Shown: piece by piece, positions 34,170 through 46,294 of the stretch
How the letters are laid out: the number at the start of each line of letters is the position of its first letter
Position numbering within the stretch: the stretch's first letter is position 1
DNA from: Hemibagrus wyckioides
Taxonomy: Eukaryota; Chordata; Actinopteri; Siluriformes; Bagridae
Assembly (NCBI RefSeq): GCF_019097595.1
Contig: NC_080713.1
Location: 6,466,199-6,530,198, forward strand
Reading direction: 5' to 3'
DNA: 64,000 nt
Position numbers and translations under genes: made by a program
Notes under the pieces: generated by a model
What the model was told of the DNA's origin: nothing
What the model saw: only the letters and a program-made list of their open reading frames with translations
The model's database searches: none

Positions 34170-34885
34170 TAAAGGCACCACTACCATTTTTATCCACACA
34201 GGATGCTCAGGTGCATGTTCTGTCTCTTTGAGATTGGACTACTGCCACTCTCTACAGGCAGATCTCCCTCTGAATGCAATTCATCCTCTGCAAATAATCC
34301 AGAATGTAGCTGTGTGACTTGTTTTCAACCTGCCTAATTTCTCAAACACCACCCCACTGCTGCACTTCTCCACTGGCTTCCAGTAGCTGCACACATCAGA
34401 TTCAAAACACTAATGCTTCTCTACAAAGCCAACTATGCACCAGCCTTCTTTTACCTCAAAGCTCTTATTACTCCTCGCACTGCACCTTTCTCCCTCAGAT
34501 CTAGCATTGCTTGACTGGTCCCACCATTTCTCAGGGTACAAGGTAGGTATACATCAAGACTCTTTTCTGTTCCGGCACAGAAGTGGTGGAATGAACTTCT
34601 CCTAGATGTCTGAACAGCTGTCCAGTCACTTGCTGTCTTTAAAGAATGGATGAAGACCTACCTCTTCCTGAAACATTTAAACTAGCTGTTATTTTCCCCG
34701 TTTGTTTTATGTATTATTATATGTATTTAAAAACAAATCTTCCCAACACAGTTTTTAGGCTGATGGTATCCTTTCAGGTCTTTGACCTATTGAACCAGTG
34801 TTAATGTATTCATTGACCTCAAAACACGTCAATCTGGATAAGGATGTCTGCCAAATGCCAGAAATGTAAATGTAAATGTACTACC
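34170..34885 (+). pseudogene. L2-like LINE 3' end (reverse transcriptase C-terminus), decayed
   Basis: Two frames together carry the familiar C-terminal region of L2-type reverse transcriptases. One, before about 34360, reads LRLDYCHSL then LQIIQNVA, a stop, and LVFNLPNFSNTTPLL. The other, from about 34365, reads LHWLPVAAHIRFKTLMLLYK, later KWWNELLLDV, a stop, and FKEWMKTYLFLKHL. A frameshift joins them and at least two stops interrupt them, so it is inactive. The 3' end GGATAAGGATGTCTGCCAA then ATGCCAGAAATGTAAATG is the tail shared with family B SINEs. The endonuclease and the N-terminal RT motifs are absent, as in a 5'-truncated copy. Confidence 0.8.
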
Positions 34886-35090
34886 CAAAAAAGTAGAAGT
34901 TGTTAAAGCAGCAAAATGGGAAACATTAATTTAAATAGTAAGATAATGGTTTTAGAATGTGATGAAGTACAGATAAGGTCATGATGAAGGTCAAGCTGTC
35001 CCAAAACTTACATCATCAACCATCATCCTTATATGTTAACTAAACAGCCTAGAAAAATCTTTCTACCATCAATGTGCCTTGGATGACGTA

Positions 35091-35633
35091 CACTATACTG
35101 CCAAAAGTTTTGGGACATCTGTCTTTACATACACATGAATGTAATATGGAGTTGGCCCATCCTTTGCAGCTATAACATCTTCAACTCTTCTGGGAAGGCT
35201 TTCCACAAGGTTTAGGAGCATGTTTATGGGAATTTTTGACCATTACTCTAGAAGCACATTTGTGAGGTCAGGCACTGATGTTGGACGAGAAGGTCTGGCT
35301 CACAGTCTCTGCCCTAATTCATCCCAAAGGTGTTCTATCGGGTTGAGGTCAGGACTCTGTGAAGGCCAGTCAAGTTTCTCCCCACCAAACTTGCTTATCC
35401 ATGTCTTTATGGACCTTGCTTTATGCACTGGTGTGCAGTCATATTGGAACAGGAAGGGGTCATCCCCAAACTGTTCCCACAAAGCTGGGAGCATGAAAGT
35501 TGTCCAAAATGTCTTGGCATGCTGAAGCATTAAGAATTCCTTTCACTGGAGCTAAAGGTCCAAGCCCAACCCCTGAAAAACAACACCTGAATTCAATGGT
35601 TTGCAGGGGTGTCCCAAAACTTTTGACATGATG
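35091..35633 (-). mobile_element. Tc1-like internal-deletion derivative
   Basis: Left end CACTATACTGCCAAAAGTTT and TGGGACATC match the reverse of the right end GTGTCCCAAAACTTTTG. TA dinucleotides flank both ends (35089-35090 and about 35634-35635), as Tc1/mariner target duplications do. At 543 bp it is about a third of an intact element. It keeps the C-terminal half of the transposase on the minus strand but not the DNA-binding half. It resembles the element at 49208-50224 but with different sub-terminal bases, so it belongs to a sister subfamily. Confidence 0.85.
35300..35530 (-). pseudogene. Tc1 transposase C-terminal fragment
   Basis: The 76-residue frame contains LPALWEQFGDDPFLFQYDC, in which the Asp of QYD is the second catalytic residue of the DDE triad. 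It then has WPSQSPDLNPIEHLWDELGQ, where the Glu of NPIEHL is the third. The spacing fits the DD34E pattern of Tc1 transposases (known family feature). The first Asp and both helix-turn-helix parts are missing, so this cannot cut or bind DNA as a whole enzyme. The Met at the start of the frame is internal and not a true initiation codon. Confidence 0.85.
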
Positions 35634-35639
35634 TAGCAA

Positions 35640-37315
35640 GCCATGTAATTCACAAGCTTGTGCACAATGCAAATCGACTTATGAGACATTTTCAATCAGT
35701 ATATAATAACAAATAAATCTGATATACAATGAGTCAGTGTGAGATGTGAGTTTTTCCTATGTTGCATAACCTTGGTTGAAGATACCGTCTTCAAATTTTA
35801 GATGCATATGAACAAGCACTTGGGGCATCTGAGAGAGCAGAAATGGGTTTGATATCATCATTTACTTTGAAGATTTCTCTGAAACATTTGTCTGAAAAAA
35901 GCAACCTTTTTTGGAAGTTTTCTATGAATATATTGCCCCAAGTATTCTGGGTAAAAACAGAAATACTTATAAAAAACTACAATATCTTAAAGCCCTGAGT
36001 GTCTGGTTTCATTTAAGCCATTTACCCCCACTGCAGAATGTGACATGTCAAAGGCATACAATGCTGAACGTGGATACAACCAAACAGACACAAATTCCAT
36101 TTTTTGGCCTCTGGGAACAAGAGTTAATGTGTGTTGCATCACCAGTGTTTTGGGAAAGTCAGTAAGAATTGAGGATTTCTTTCTGGTAGCAGAAGTGCCT
36201 TATACACTTATGAAAAAAAAATAGCCTTGATACCTTGAGATGAAATTTGTTTGCTATTCATGTCTGAGCTACTGAATATATTTACAAACAGCCAAAATTT
36301 ATCATTTGACTAATATAAAACCCATATATAAAAGTAGACAGTTGGCTTTGAGGGATGCAGATCCTTGCAGATTTTTGATAATCTGTCTGAAATCTCCTTA
36401 GATCAGCCTAAGCGTTGTACACAGAGGCATAACAAAATCCGTCTACGTCTCTGAGGCACATGAACATGACAAAATTGCTGTCGAAGATTAATAGCTTCTC
36501 CAGTCATCAAATATTCAAGCCTGAATATGAGTATCAGCTTTATTTTTCTAATCATAAGCAAGAGACATTCAGGTTGCAAATAATATGAGTTAGTTGACAA
36601 CAAAAAATTAGTAGCATATATTTAGAAAATTTGATGTGACCCATCTTATCATATCTTGTCAGTTTTAGCAGCACTATTAACATTTTTTAAATGGAAGATT
36701 TTTTTTTTTCTTTAGTTAGGTATTGTTTCTAGACACCTATTTTAATTTCCTAACCAATGTTTTAATAAAACTGTCTTTGATTTTTGTCAGCATTATTTAA
36801 TTATTCGCTGTCTCACAATAATAATGATAGGTTGGACCTGTGCATGACAGGGTGGTTAAGCTAATTACAGCATGGACACAAAGGCAAGGAAAATTGCAGT
36901 GAACCAGAATGAATTTTTTATCTAGTCTAAAGTTCCACAATTTTAAAATTAAGCTGAAAGAAAACACACTGAAATTGAATGATGATGAAGTATATCATGG
37001 ATAATGACAGCGTGGACGTTTTAAGCGTCAGTCAGCAATTAGCTTTCAAACAAACTGTTGCTGTGTTAGCAGAATGTTTGTTGACTGAAGAAAGTTCCAG
37101 ATTCTGATCAGTTCCAGACTTTTAGCAGTGTATAAAAAAAAGCAAAAACAGTGTATTAGAAATGGGAAACACGACTAACTAAACATTAGCTTAATTAGCT
37201 TAAATAAATATCTCTGGACTGGTTTCTTTAGTCTGGACTGAATCGCCTGGGAAGTGCTAGCTCTTGATTTCGGATGAACTAATACACTTGTATTATTTGT
37301 ATCACAGAAAGTAGT
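35640..37315. other. Mostly unique DNA, no gene recognised
   Basis: Contains the second copy of a 51-bp segment at 36330-36381 and a T run near 36699-36711. Short frames lack any visible domain. Confidence 0.55.
36330..36381. repeat. 51-bp segment repeated from 10578-10628
   Basis: Begins AAAGTAGACAGTTGGCTTTG and ends GCAGATTTTTGATAA, same orientation as the other copy with about one mismatch. Confidence 0.8.
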
Positions 37316-37319
37316 ATGG

Positions 37320-37790
37320 TTTTTGTCCATCCATTGATTCATCCATCCATCCATTCATCCATCCATTTATCCATCAATCTATTCAACCATCTATCCATCT
37401 ATCTATTGATCCATCCATCCATCCATCTAACCATCGATCCAACCATCCATCCATTTACTATACCATTTCTCTTCCACAGGATCACAGGGAGACTGGAGTA
37501 TTTCCCAGAGGACAAGACAGGGACACTCTGGACAATGCACCAGCCAATAACAAGGCACATTCACACACACACACACTCATTCCCACACCCATTTACACAC
37601 TATGGACAATTTACAGAGGCCAATCAGCCTACAATGCATGTTTTAAACTGAAGCAGGAAGTACCTAGAGGAAACCCTTATAGCACAGGGAGAACATACAA
37701 ACTCCTCACACACAAACAAAGGAGGTCAGAATCAAACCCTCAAACCTGGAGGTGTGAGACAAACATACTAACCACAGACACATCAGGTAC
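37320..37790 (-). repeat. SINE family C, long copy
   Basis: Opens with irregular CATC units (about 37328-37455), then GGATCACAGGGAGACTGGAG, ACTCTGGACAATGCACCAG, an AC stretch, CTATGGACAATTTACAGAGG, CCAATCAGCCTACAATGCAT, GGGAGAACATACAAACTCC and AACCTGGAGGTGTGAGAC. This is the fullest example of the middle region in the window. The tRNA head on the minus strand is decayed. Confidence 0.75.
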
Positions 37791-40677
37791 AGTCTGATCT
37801 GATGCAGTAACACAACAAATCTAAATAAAGAGTTCGTACATGGATTTATTTCTCAATTACCTTTCATTTGGAAAACAAATTTAATGCAAAATTAAGAATA
37901 ACAACAATTAATCATCTATAAACAGGACCCTGAAAGGCATTGCACATCATTACTGGTCCCTATGCATTAGACTATATTTGTAAAATTTACCTGAGCATCT
38001 GGGATTCATATTCTGGTGATGACTGATGACAAAAAGGCCATGCATGGCTGCACATACAGAGAAGCTGAAACAATAAACTGAGACTAAATTAACCTCTATA
38101 ATCAAACTCATTATAGGCATAATAAAGAGACGAAGGGCAAGAGGGGCATTTAATAACTATCGTCTAATCAAACCTAAGTTAACTATTAAGCCTCCAGGTT
38201 TGTTCATGTTCCCCTGAAAAAGAAGGAAGTTAAAAATTGATAGATGTCGCCACACCCCATCCTGCGGCACTGACAAATTATGAGCTGCGACCAATTTATT
38301 CTTCACTGTCACCATGATTTGAAGAGAACTGAGCAGTATATTGATTCAGACTGGATTAGCGCTGGGGTTCGCAGAATTTGCCAGCTGGAAGGATTACAGA
38401 TTCAATCGTATCTACTGAGAAGCTTTTGGACGTGAGGAATCACGATGTAAAGGCTGTTCTTATCTGTCTAGGAGGCTGTCATCATCATGACCCTCTGGGT
38501 TAACAGCAAACTGTTCATATCGGGAGAATGCAGACTTTTATGGGGGGGGTCCATTATCAGGGTGCCGTTTACGTTTAACTGATATAACATTTGCAAGGAT
38601 GCATGTTATTTAAAGGTCAAAGACATTTTAAATACCACATTGCAGTGTCTTAAGTGTTCTTAACAACCACCTATGTGCATTAATAAACCTTACTTAAAAT
38701 GTACAAGACTTAGAAAATTGTGCTTTTGTCTGTCTCAGCCCTTGATAAGTACTATAGGGTGTGAAAATTATGGATTGGAAGTAAATTATTCATTTTTAAA
38801 TGGTGTCAAGACTCTAATTACACACAATTTGGGTATTTGGTAAGTCTATGCTTTATAATAAGCAAAATGCAGCCCATGCTAATGTCCGGAAAAAAATATG
38901 TATATTATTATGTACGCTCTATGTTTCATTAACATCATTATACACATGATTAAAATATATACCTCCTGCACCTCCACTGGCCTAAAAACAGCATGGATTT
39001 ATCTAAGTTCTGCAAAATGTTTTGAACAGAAATGATTGCATTGCTGTTTCTGCAAACTGGAGGAATGCACAGGATCGCTGTAGACAGCCATTTTTTTTTT
39101 ACTCACTAAAAGATGCTCGATAGGATGAGAGGCAATAAAAACTTTCTGGCACTTTCCCGGATCAGATATATCATGCAATTCGGATATTCTTCAGTGAATA
39201 TCCAGGGCCCTAATGGTAGCCAGGAAACCACCCCCACACCATCCCACTCCACTGACTCCTGCTGCTTTTACCATATTCTAGGCCTTCCATCAAGCTGATG
39301 CAAAAGCCACCTGGATTTGCCCAACCCATTAACTTTTTTCACTCCTTAGTGCTATATTTTAATGATCTTGTTCCCTCTTGGAGACATGCTTGTTCTTTAC
39401 AGACAGTAACAGCACACAGCATGATCTTGGGCTGTTGTACACAGAGGAGCTCAATTACATAAAAAAAGGTTAAACCTAGGAGCTGAAAGCGTTCATTGAT
39501 TTGTCCCTCTGCAGGAAACCTTATTGGTGCTATGTACTAGATCCTTACAACAGAATGTTTCCCTATCATGTAGAACCTCTTTGGGAAGCTAACTAGTCAA
39601 ACACCCCTTGAGAATACATTTCTTTCTCAGTCTATCCTTTAGGCTCACAACCTCTCAAGGGGTCAGCTAAAATGAGGATGGGATGAATCTGCCAGAAGAT
39701 TTTTACCAGGTGTTGTTTAGAACGTGAACCCGACTACACCAACAAACTCAATCATTTACCACGGCTTATTTATGAAGCTCGGGGTTCGGTGTCCTTGACT
39801 TGAAAGAATGAATGGAAAAGACAAATTGTGAGGAATAATTTTGCCCCATTAAAATGGGATCACTGGATAAAAAAATTTTAGAACCTCTGATCAAACCTGA
39901 TACTCTAAATGCTCTGCACAGTTCTTGCCATTTTTATCATCTGCTTTTACTTTCCGCCCAATTTTAAGTAAATCCTCTAAGCATCTATACACGTACATGG
40001 CCATTTTTGGCACATTCATTTTGCCAGAATCACTGGTTTTCCTGGTGTACACCATGCTCTATAGCTTGTTCGAATGTAAAAATTTGCATATGATAGCACA
40101 GGGTGTACTAGTAAGCCTAAATCCACTGTAATCCAGTTTTAAGAATGGTAATCCCTGCTCTCACACAGGTACTCTAACTAATTACACTACAATATGTCAT
40201 CTCATTAGCTCAATTACAAGCAATAGCCACAGTCTGCTGCAGTTCTGTGATTGATAAGAACCTGAAACGGGTTATTTGTGCTATGTGCCATGTTAAAAAA
40301 TCAAAGCCTTTCCTATTTGTTTCCTGCATACTAATGCCTTTTCACAGTGTTGGCCCTGACTATAGTCACAGATGCAGAGTATTGGTTGAAAGGGCCAATA
40401 GCCATGAGAAGACTTCCAGAGAAGCCTGCGGGGTACTGGGTGATCAAAGACTTGGTCTTCAGGGGGCACGCTGTGAAGTTCACGGCATGACAGAAATGCC
40501 TGGGTCTTGACCTCCTGCTTCTCAGTACGCAGTCCAAATGCATTTTCATTTTGATCAAAGTCAAGTTATCCACTGCAAGCGAACGCACCCTGACCATTGA
40601 GAGTGAGAAATGTCATTGATTTTCTGTTCTGTTTTGAAGTCGGACAAATGGCTTGGTGAATAATCTTGCATGGATAA

Positions 40678-40678
<1 letters not shown>

Positions 40679-40712
<34 letters not shown>
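40679..40712. repeat. (AT)n microsatellite
   Basis: About 16 TA units. Confidence 0.95.
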
Positions 40713-40716
<4 letters not shown>

Positions 40717-40839
40717 GCCGGAGTTTGTCTTACAGTAAAAAAAAAAAGATCTTTCAGCTATAAATACTGATTTTGAAGAGGAAATTGCTATTAGTGAAAA
40801 TTCTTTAGTTTAACAGCTCTAATCGAGCTTGTCAAGCTA

Positions 40840-41070
40840 TTCTTGTCCAAATGAGGGCCTATATGGTGATGCCCTTGACAATTATCCATTATGTGGGATA
40901 TTACTGCATTATGCATGGTGTAATTCCCATACTCTCATATTTGCAATTTGCACAGCTCTCGATTAGTGGCCTTCTTTTCAGCCGATCAATCACAGCGACA
41001 GCATTCCCGCATAGCTTGTTCTCGAAATGATTACACAGCTCACTTTCCCATCTGTGTCTCAAAAACACAG
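40840..41070. other. Candidate conserved non-coding stretch
   Basis: Repeat-free sequence with CATTATGCATGGTGTAATTC, TCTCGATTAGTGGCC and GCCGATCAATCACAGC, rich in homeodomain-type and TGATTG-type cores. Suggested by appearance only. Confidence 0.2.
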
Positions 41071-41384
41071 ACTGAAGGACTTCTAATCTTCAGCCTTAAA
41101 CAATCGCACTACTGCATGTAGGAGCACTCGTGCAGAGAGATGGTATCAAAGAGCACCAAAAACTTCAAAGATGTCTGGTATTGCTCCTGTCAGCTGCCTC
41201 GCTAGACAGTGTTCTTTAAACTTGAAGAGGGTTGCCAGATCCTATAATGTAAAAATCCATTTCAGTTAGCTTAAATAGGGAAGTAAACAAGGCCATGAAA
41301 ATAGGCAGTTAGATTGGAAAAAAAGACCAATTGACATTTGTTCAGCTGTCCAATTTGGGTTAGTTTTTTGCACACTGTAGTCTC

Positions 41385-41640
41385 AGATTCTTGTTCTTGG
41401 CTAATAAGAGTGGATCGTTATGCAGTCTGTTGCTGTATGCTTTTCTGCTCAGTATGGTTGTAAAGAGTGTTTTTTTAGTTACTGTAGCCCTCAAACAATT
41501 CTAGGTAAAATCTGCAGACTCCTGAGTATTAAGATCTCAGGAGATCAACAATATGGGGAATATTCAGTCTAGCTTTGCAGAAACTACCACACCATGGTCA
41601 CTGAGATCATGTTTTCCCTTATGTTCGTTTTATATATTAA
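41385..41640 (-). mobile_element. Decayed Tc1-like element, internal part
   Basis: Contains GCTTTTCTGCTCAGTATGG, TTGTAAAGAGTG, TAGTTACTGTAGCCC, CTCAGGAGATCAACAATATG and CCATGGTCACTGAGATCATG. These blocks follow the order of the N-terminal transposase half, on the minus strand, of the family whose end is seen at 28090 and 58010. No open frame and no terminal repeats remain. Confidence 0.6.
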
Positions 41641-42244
41641 CTGATTTGGATTTATTGTATTTAACAGACTGTACAAACAAGTTCAATGAGCTTCGCTGTG
41701 GACTGGAGTTTTGAGAAATCCCAGTTTATGAGCAAGTCATATTATACTATTTACCTAGTTGCAGTGCTTATGACTTGGAACTGAAATGGATTTGGATTTT
41801 TCCTATTGATTCATACAATATGTCTAAGACTTGTGTCCCAAATTTCTCCATACATGGACTTTAACAGGACACATGGCAGCACTTCACACCTGACACCATT
41901 GCCAAACCTATTAACACATTCAGAAAGACTGGAAGTGTTGCAGACCAACCCAAGAAGAGGACATTCATGAACATCACTGACTGAAGGCATAACTGATATA
42001 TCATGGCTATATCATGGCTTTCTTCTTACAACACAGCTTTGCAGACTGTCTGGATTGCTGTTGCCATGTGAACAGATTGTCCTGTCTGAGGTATGGATCT
42101 TTCCAAATCCTTCAGACTTGTTCCTTGGTTGCTTGACTGCTTCTCTGTCTAGTATCCTCTTTACCCGCTTACTGATTTTGTTGGATGGCTAGTGGAGGTT
42201 TGTTGTTTTTGGTTGTGTCATATTAGTAAATTTTAATTATGCTC

Positions 42245-42500
42245 CAGAGTTGGGGATTTAATTTAATTCACTGTATCTATATAATGCTTTTAAAAATGGA
42301 CACTGTCTCAGAGCAGCTTTACAGAAGAATAGATACAAGGAATAATATTGATAAGGATTAATGTTATGTTACTATTTATCCCTGACATTGGTGGCAAGGA
42401 AAAACTGAGATACCTGAGATGTAGTGAGGCAGAAACCTTGAGAGGAACCAGGCTCAGAAGGGAACCTCATCCTCATTTGGGTAACACTGGACCCGTAAAT
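42245..42500 (+). repeat. Dispersed repeat family E copy
   Basis: TTAATTCACTGTATCTATAT, GGACACTGTCTCAGAGCAGC, CCTGAGATGTAGTGAGGCAG, TTGAGAGGAACCAGGCTCAG and GGGTAACACTGGACCCGTAA match the order of 31081-31400. Confidence 0.7.
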
Positions 42501-42504
42501 GATG

Positions 42505-45005
42505 AATTAAATTATTTATAAATAAATAATAAATATTTTTTTTTTCTCAACTATGATTGATTGTTTTGTGTAGATAGGTCCTTGGTTGGTATGATACCAG
42601 AAGAATAGTGGTCATGTGTCCACTGCTTTCATGTATGGTTTTGAGTTTCCTCCATGTTTACATTGTCATGCATCTTTGTTTCAGTTCTCTCTCCACCTTT
42701 GTCCTATCATTGCACCTGTTCTGTGTTCATTTCTTCTATTTCCATTCTATTCCTCTCTCTTTCTTAGCCTTGTTTCCATGTTCTGTTATACATCTGGACC
42801 CGTGTTTGTTTTATGATCATAGATATTCCTATTACAATGTTACATACATACTATTTTCAATTATATGATTTCATCAATAATCCTGGCTAGCCAGCCAAGT
42901 ACTTCATCAGCTTCTTATCCACACAGTTGTAGCTAGGAAGCTTAGAGAAATAATGCTACAAGATTCATTGCTATAATGACTCAGTGAAAATCATTAAAAT
43001 GTAAATAGATAAACAATTTGCACTCCGGTTTGGATTGATTATCTCTAACATCAAGGAGGTTAGTTAAGTTTCGGACCACTTCAGTTGCTTAGCTGTTCCC
43101 TCAAGCCAAGGCCAAAGCAAAGCAAAATGCATTAGCACACATTTTATTAGATTTAATAATATTGAAATATTACATACTTAAAAGTGGCATTGCTGCAGCA
43201 AGTCATCAACAAACCATATCAGGGTCTAACAGATATTCCTAGTACAATTTTTTATTCTGCTCTGTTCTGTATTTTGCTTAGTGTAGTCTCTGTATTCACA
43301 TATTCAGGAAAGACTCTCTAGCATTTATTCTAGCTAATTAATAAGCCGATTAATAAAAATTGTTCCTTTTAAACAGACAGAGCATTGTCAGGGTGTAAGA
43401 AGTGGACCATTTGGATTTATCCATTTATTTTAAATGCAACAGTAGGAATGGACAGAGGAAACAGTTATGACTCGGATTTTATAATTGATTGTATATCTAC
43501 AAATCTTATATCAAAATTCAATAGGAACTATACACATCGAAGTTCTCTGGTTGTTAAGGGAGTGAAATAAAAAATATCAGTTATATAACAGTGTACTGAA
43601 CCTGCTTTTTCATCAGACAACTAAGAATAGTCTGAGTATGCAATGTGCTTGTTTCAGGTGTCCATTTTTGATATTTATTAGGTTTGTGTTAATTATTTAG
43701 AGCTGACTTATGAATGGATGTGTGTGTGTGTGTGTGGATGCAGAGTTCACTTGAAGTCATTGTGTTGTGTAGCTAATTTTCTCTCTCTCTCTCTCTGCCT
43801 CTTTCTCCACATATTGTGCCATCTGTCTGTTTTCACACAACTGGCCTCTCTCCATGCTGGCTGCAGTAAGTATCATTAGACTCTCGCCTATTGTGGAAAG
43901 ACAGCGATGTTGACATTCAGAAGAGCCGTGTCTGTCACACTGGATGGCCAAAGTGTAAATTTGTGGTCAGAAATGTCAGCTGAATCAAGCTCAGGTTGTA
44001 ATCCAAACTGGTATGCTTTTTTACTGAAGGTGATTCAAGGCTGCAAAGGGAGGCAACATTCAGCTCTGAGATATCTCCTTGGTACTACATGGTTAGATGT
44101 CAAAATCAGGACTGAACTTTGTTTCCCTGGATCTTTAAGATGGTTGAAAAAGTTGTATCGTGACGATGACTAATGTTATCAAGGATATGTTGTTGTCTTT
44201 AAATGGTCAGGATTTTCCAGACTTATATTTCTCAGTTTCTTTCTGCTTAATCATCAGTATCAGCATAGACTTTTGAGCTGAAATATTTTTAAAATAATAT
44301 AAAATGATCCACATTGCCATTTCAGTGTTAGTATAAGTTTGTGATGGGTTTTTTTATGTGTTGTTGTTCCCATGAGAAGTTAAAGATTTTATGCTAAAAG
44401 AGCAAAAACTGTTGTTAATTTCCAACCATTTTTTGCAGAAGAAACTAATAATAAGTAGAAGAAACACTGGTGCATACATTGGACTCCAGAATGCAGTGCA
44501 CTTATATGACACAAGTAATGCCCAAGACATGGCTTGGCTAGTTTGCGATCAATGGCGGCATCATTACCAGTATTAGCATGCAAGAGTGTTGCACAGAATA
44601 AAGTGCTAAAGCACTCTTGCATCGCTCCTTTTAGGGACAAATGAAATACGGACTAATTCCCAATGGCACGACTTTCAGCAGGGAGTCAACCTGCATTCTG
44701 GATAATGTACTGTAGGAAACTAGTAAACAAAGAAATAGACTAACTTCTCAGTGAAATAGTTTCAATTAAAATCATTAACTAGGATTCTGTTACAAAGTAA
44801 ATCTTGGATGCCACTGAAATTCATGTTTAATTATTAAGTTGAATAGCTTTGGGAAAAGTGCAGTGTCAGTCATTAATGTTGAACTCTTGCTTGCTTTTTT
44901 TTTTGCTAATTGACAGGAATTAAAATGTATAAATGTTGACATGTAATATGTAATATTTCACAGCAAGGCCACACTCAGTATGTAGCTTTAGGATTACTGA
45001 CAGCA
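42505..45005. other. Unassigned DNA, no gene recognised
   Basis: Simple runs: (TG)n at about 43713-43736 and (CT)n at about 43779-43796. Frames near 42608-42868, 43385-43570, 43907-44173 and 44389-44640 have no visible domain. A small perfect inverted repeat is at 44578-44622. Confidence 0.55.
44578..44622. repeat. 11-bp perfect inverted repeat
   Basis: ATGCAAGAGTG at 44578-44588 pairs with CACTCTTGCAT at 44612-44622 across a 23-base loop. The loop can pair further (TTGCAC with GTGCTAA). It could be the end of a small element or a chance hairpin. Confidence 0.6.
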
Positions 45006-45009
45006 TGAC

Positions 45010-45160
45010 ATTCTGTGCCCTGCGATGGACTGGCGACCTGTCCAGGGTGTACCCCTGCCTTTCGCCCTATGTGCGCTGGGATAGGCTCCAGCAGACCCCC
45101 GTGACTCTAGGAATCCTAGGAATAAGTGGGTATAGACAGTGAATGAATGAATGAATGACA
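45010..45160 (+). repeat. SINE family C, 3' tail with (GAAT)n
   Basis: TGCGATGGACTGGCGACCTG, GGGTGTACCCCTGCC, GCTGGGATAGGCTCCAGCAG and an end of GAAT units. Same tail as at 15870 and 33335. Confidence 0.75.
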
Positions 45161-45164
45161 TTCT

Positions 45165-46130
45165 GTGTTGTGTTTTTCCCTCGTCTTTAACATGGGCTTA
45201 AATACAGTGCCTGCTTTCTTAAACATTTCTCCATTTAATATGCTGTATATATAAATTCTATATAAATTCACAAACTGTTCAAGTGGCACTCTATCAACCT
45301 TGAAATAATCCAACCTTGAAAAATTTGTATTAGAAGCGAGAAAGCAACTCGGATGCCTGTGCGTTATTTTATTTTATTATGCAGCCATGTGTTTTTTTTA
45401 CCAAATCAAATATTCTGCAAATGCAACATTATTAAGTAATGGCGCCCCTCAAGCCCCATTTCCAATGCCATGTCTAATAAAAACCTGTTGAAAGAAAAAA
45501 GTGGTAGATAATGTTTCTGTGCTTATTCATTGACACATCAAGTCTTTATTTGACAGACAAATGGAGCACCTGTGGTCATGATACAGTATATCAGATCTAG
45601 AATATCTATACAGTATAACTGCTAAAGGTTAGGCTGTACACTAAAAGTTTGTACGTCTGTGAGGAGCACCTTTGTAAAAAGTTCCCACTTTTGCATCGAT
45701 AAACGGAAGAAAATCACATTAAAAATAATTGCAACCCATTTCCGCTGAAAGACATCCTGCCTACGTCTACATTTATAGCCTAATGTACTCATGGTAAAAA
45801 AAATATGACTGCCATATTTACAATAGGAAATGAGTTTCCTTTTCAATTTGATTATCAGCATCAACCATATCACTCTCTGTCTAATCACCTGAGGTGAAAA
45901 ATCATAACATGAAAATATATTGCCTCTAGGTATTGTGTTTCTGTGTGTGTGTATTTGTGTGTGTGTGTGTATGTGCACATGGTGCCCTAAAATGAACTGA
46001 AATCTCTTCCAGGATATATTCAGGCCTTAGTCCCTGTTTTCCCTGGATAAGACCTAACAATTTAACCATTATAAATTAATTGTGGTATTTTCAGACTATA
46101 CATAATAATATATTCTGATTCAGTTCATCC
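45165..46130. other. Unassigned DNA with (GT)n
   Basis: A GT-rich run with interruptions at about 45940-45975. The reverse-strand frame at 45622-45978 begins within it and has no known domain. Confidence 0.55.
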
Positions 46131-46134
46131 ATGT

Positions 46135-46290
46135 CCTTTGGGCTACTGATCCGAAGGTTGTCAGGTCGATTCCCGGGTTCTCCATGCTGCCGCTGTTGGG
46201 CCCTGGGCAAGGCCCTTAACCCTTAATTGCGCCATTGTATAAAATGAGATAAATTGTAAGTTGCTCATCTGATAAATGCCAGAAATGTAA
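46135..46290 (+). repeat. SINE family B copy, head decayed
   Basis: B-box-like GGTCGATTCCCGGG, GGGCCCTGGGCAAGGCCC, TTAACCCTTAATTGCGCC and tail CTGATAAATGCCAGAAATG. Shares the L2-like end with 16064-16250. Confidence 0.7.
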
Positions 46291-46294
46291 ATAA

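Larger units (their letters stand above)
37795..41380. other. Long mostly unique stretch, no gene recognised
   Basis: An (AT)n run lies at about 40679-40712 and a G run near 38542-38549. The parts at 38270-38520, 40370-40620 and 40840-41070 are complex, repeat-free and less AT-biased. Frames at 39113-39298, 40247-40510 and 40331-40597 show no known domain. This is the longest interval with few recognised mobile elements in the centre of the window. Confidence 0.55.

Noticed and set aside
39480..39620. Possible small dispersed repeat with ATGTAGAACCTCTTTGGGAAG
   Set aside because: Feels familiar from fish repeats, but no second copy was found in the window and ends could not be placed.
41880..41970. 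Helix-turn-helix-like fragment (TFRKTGSVADQPKKRTF) of another transposase
   Set aside because: Only about 20 residues look similar to a Tc1 linker region, with no frame around it. Could be a very old Tc1 relic but not strong enough to annotate.
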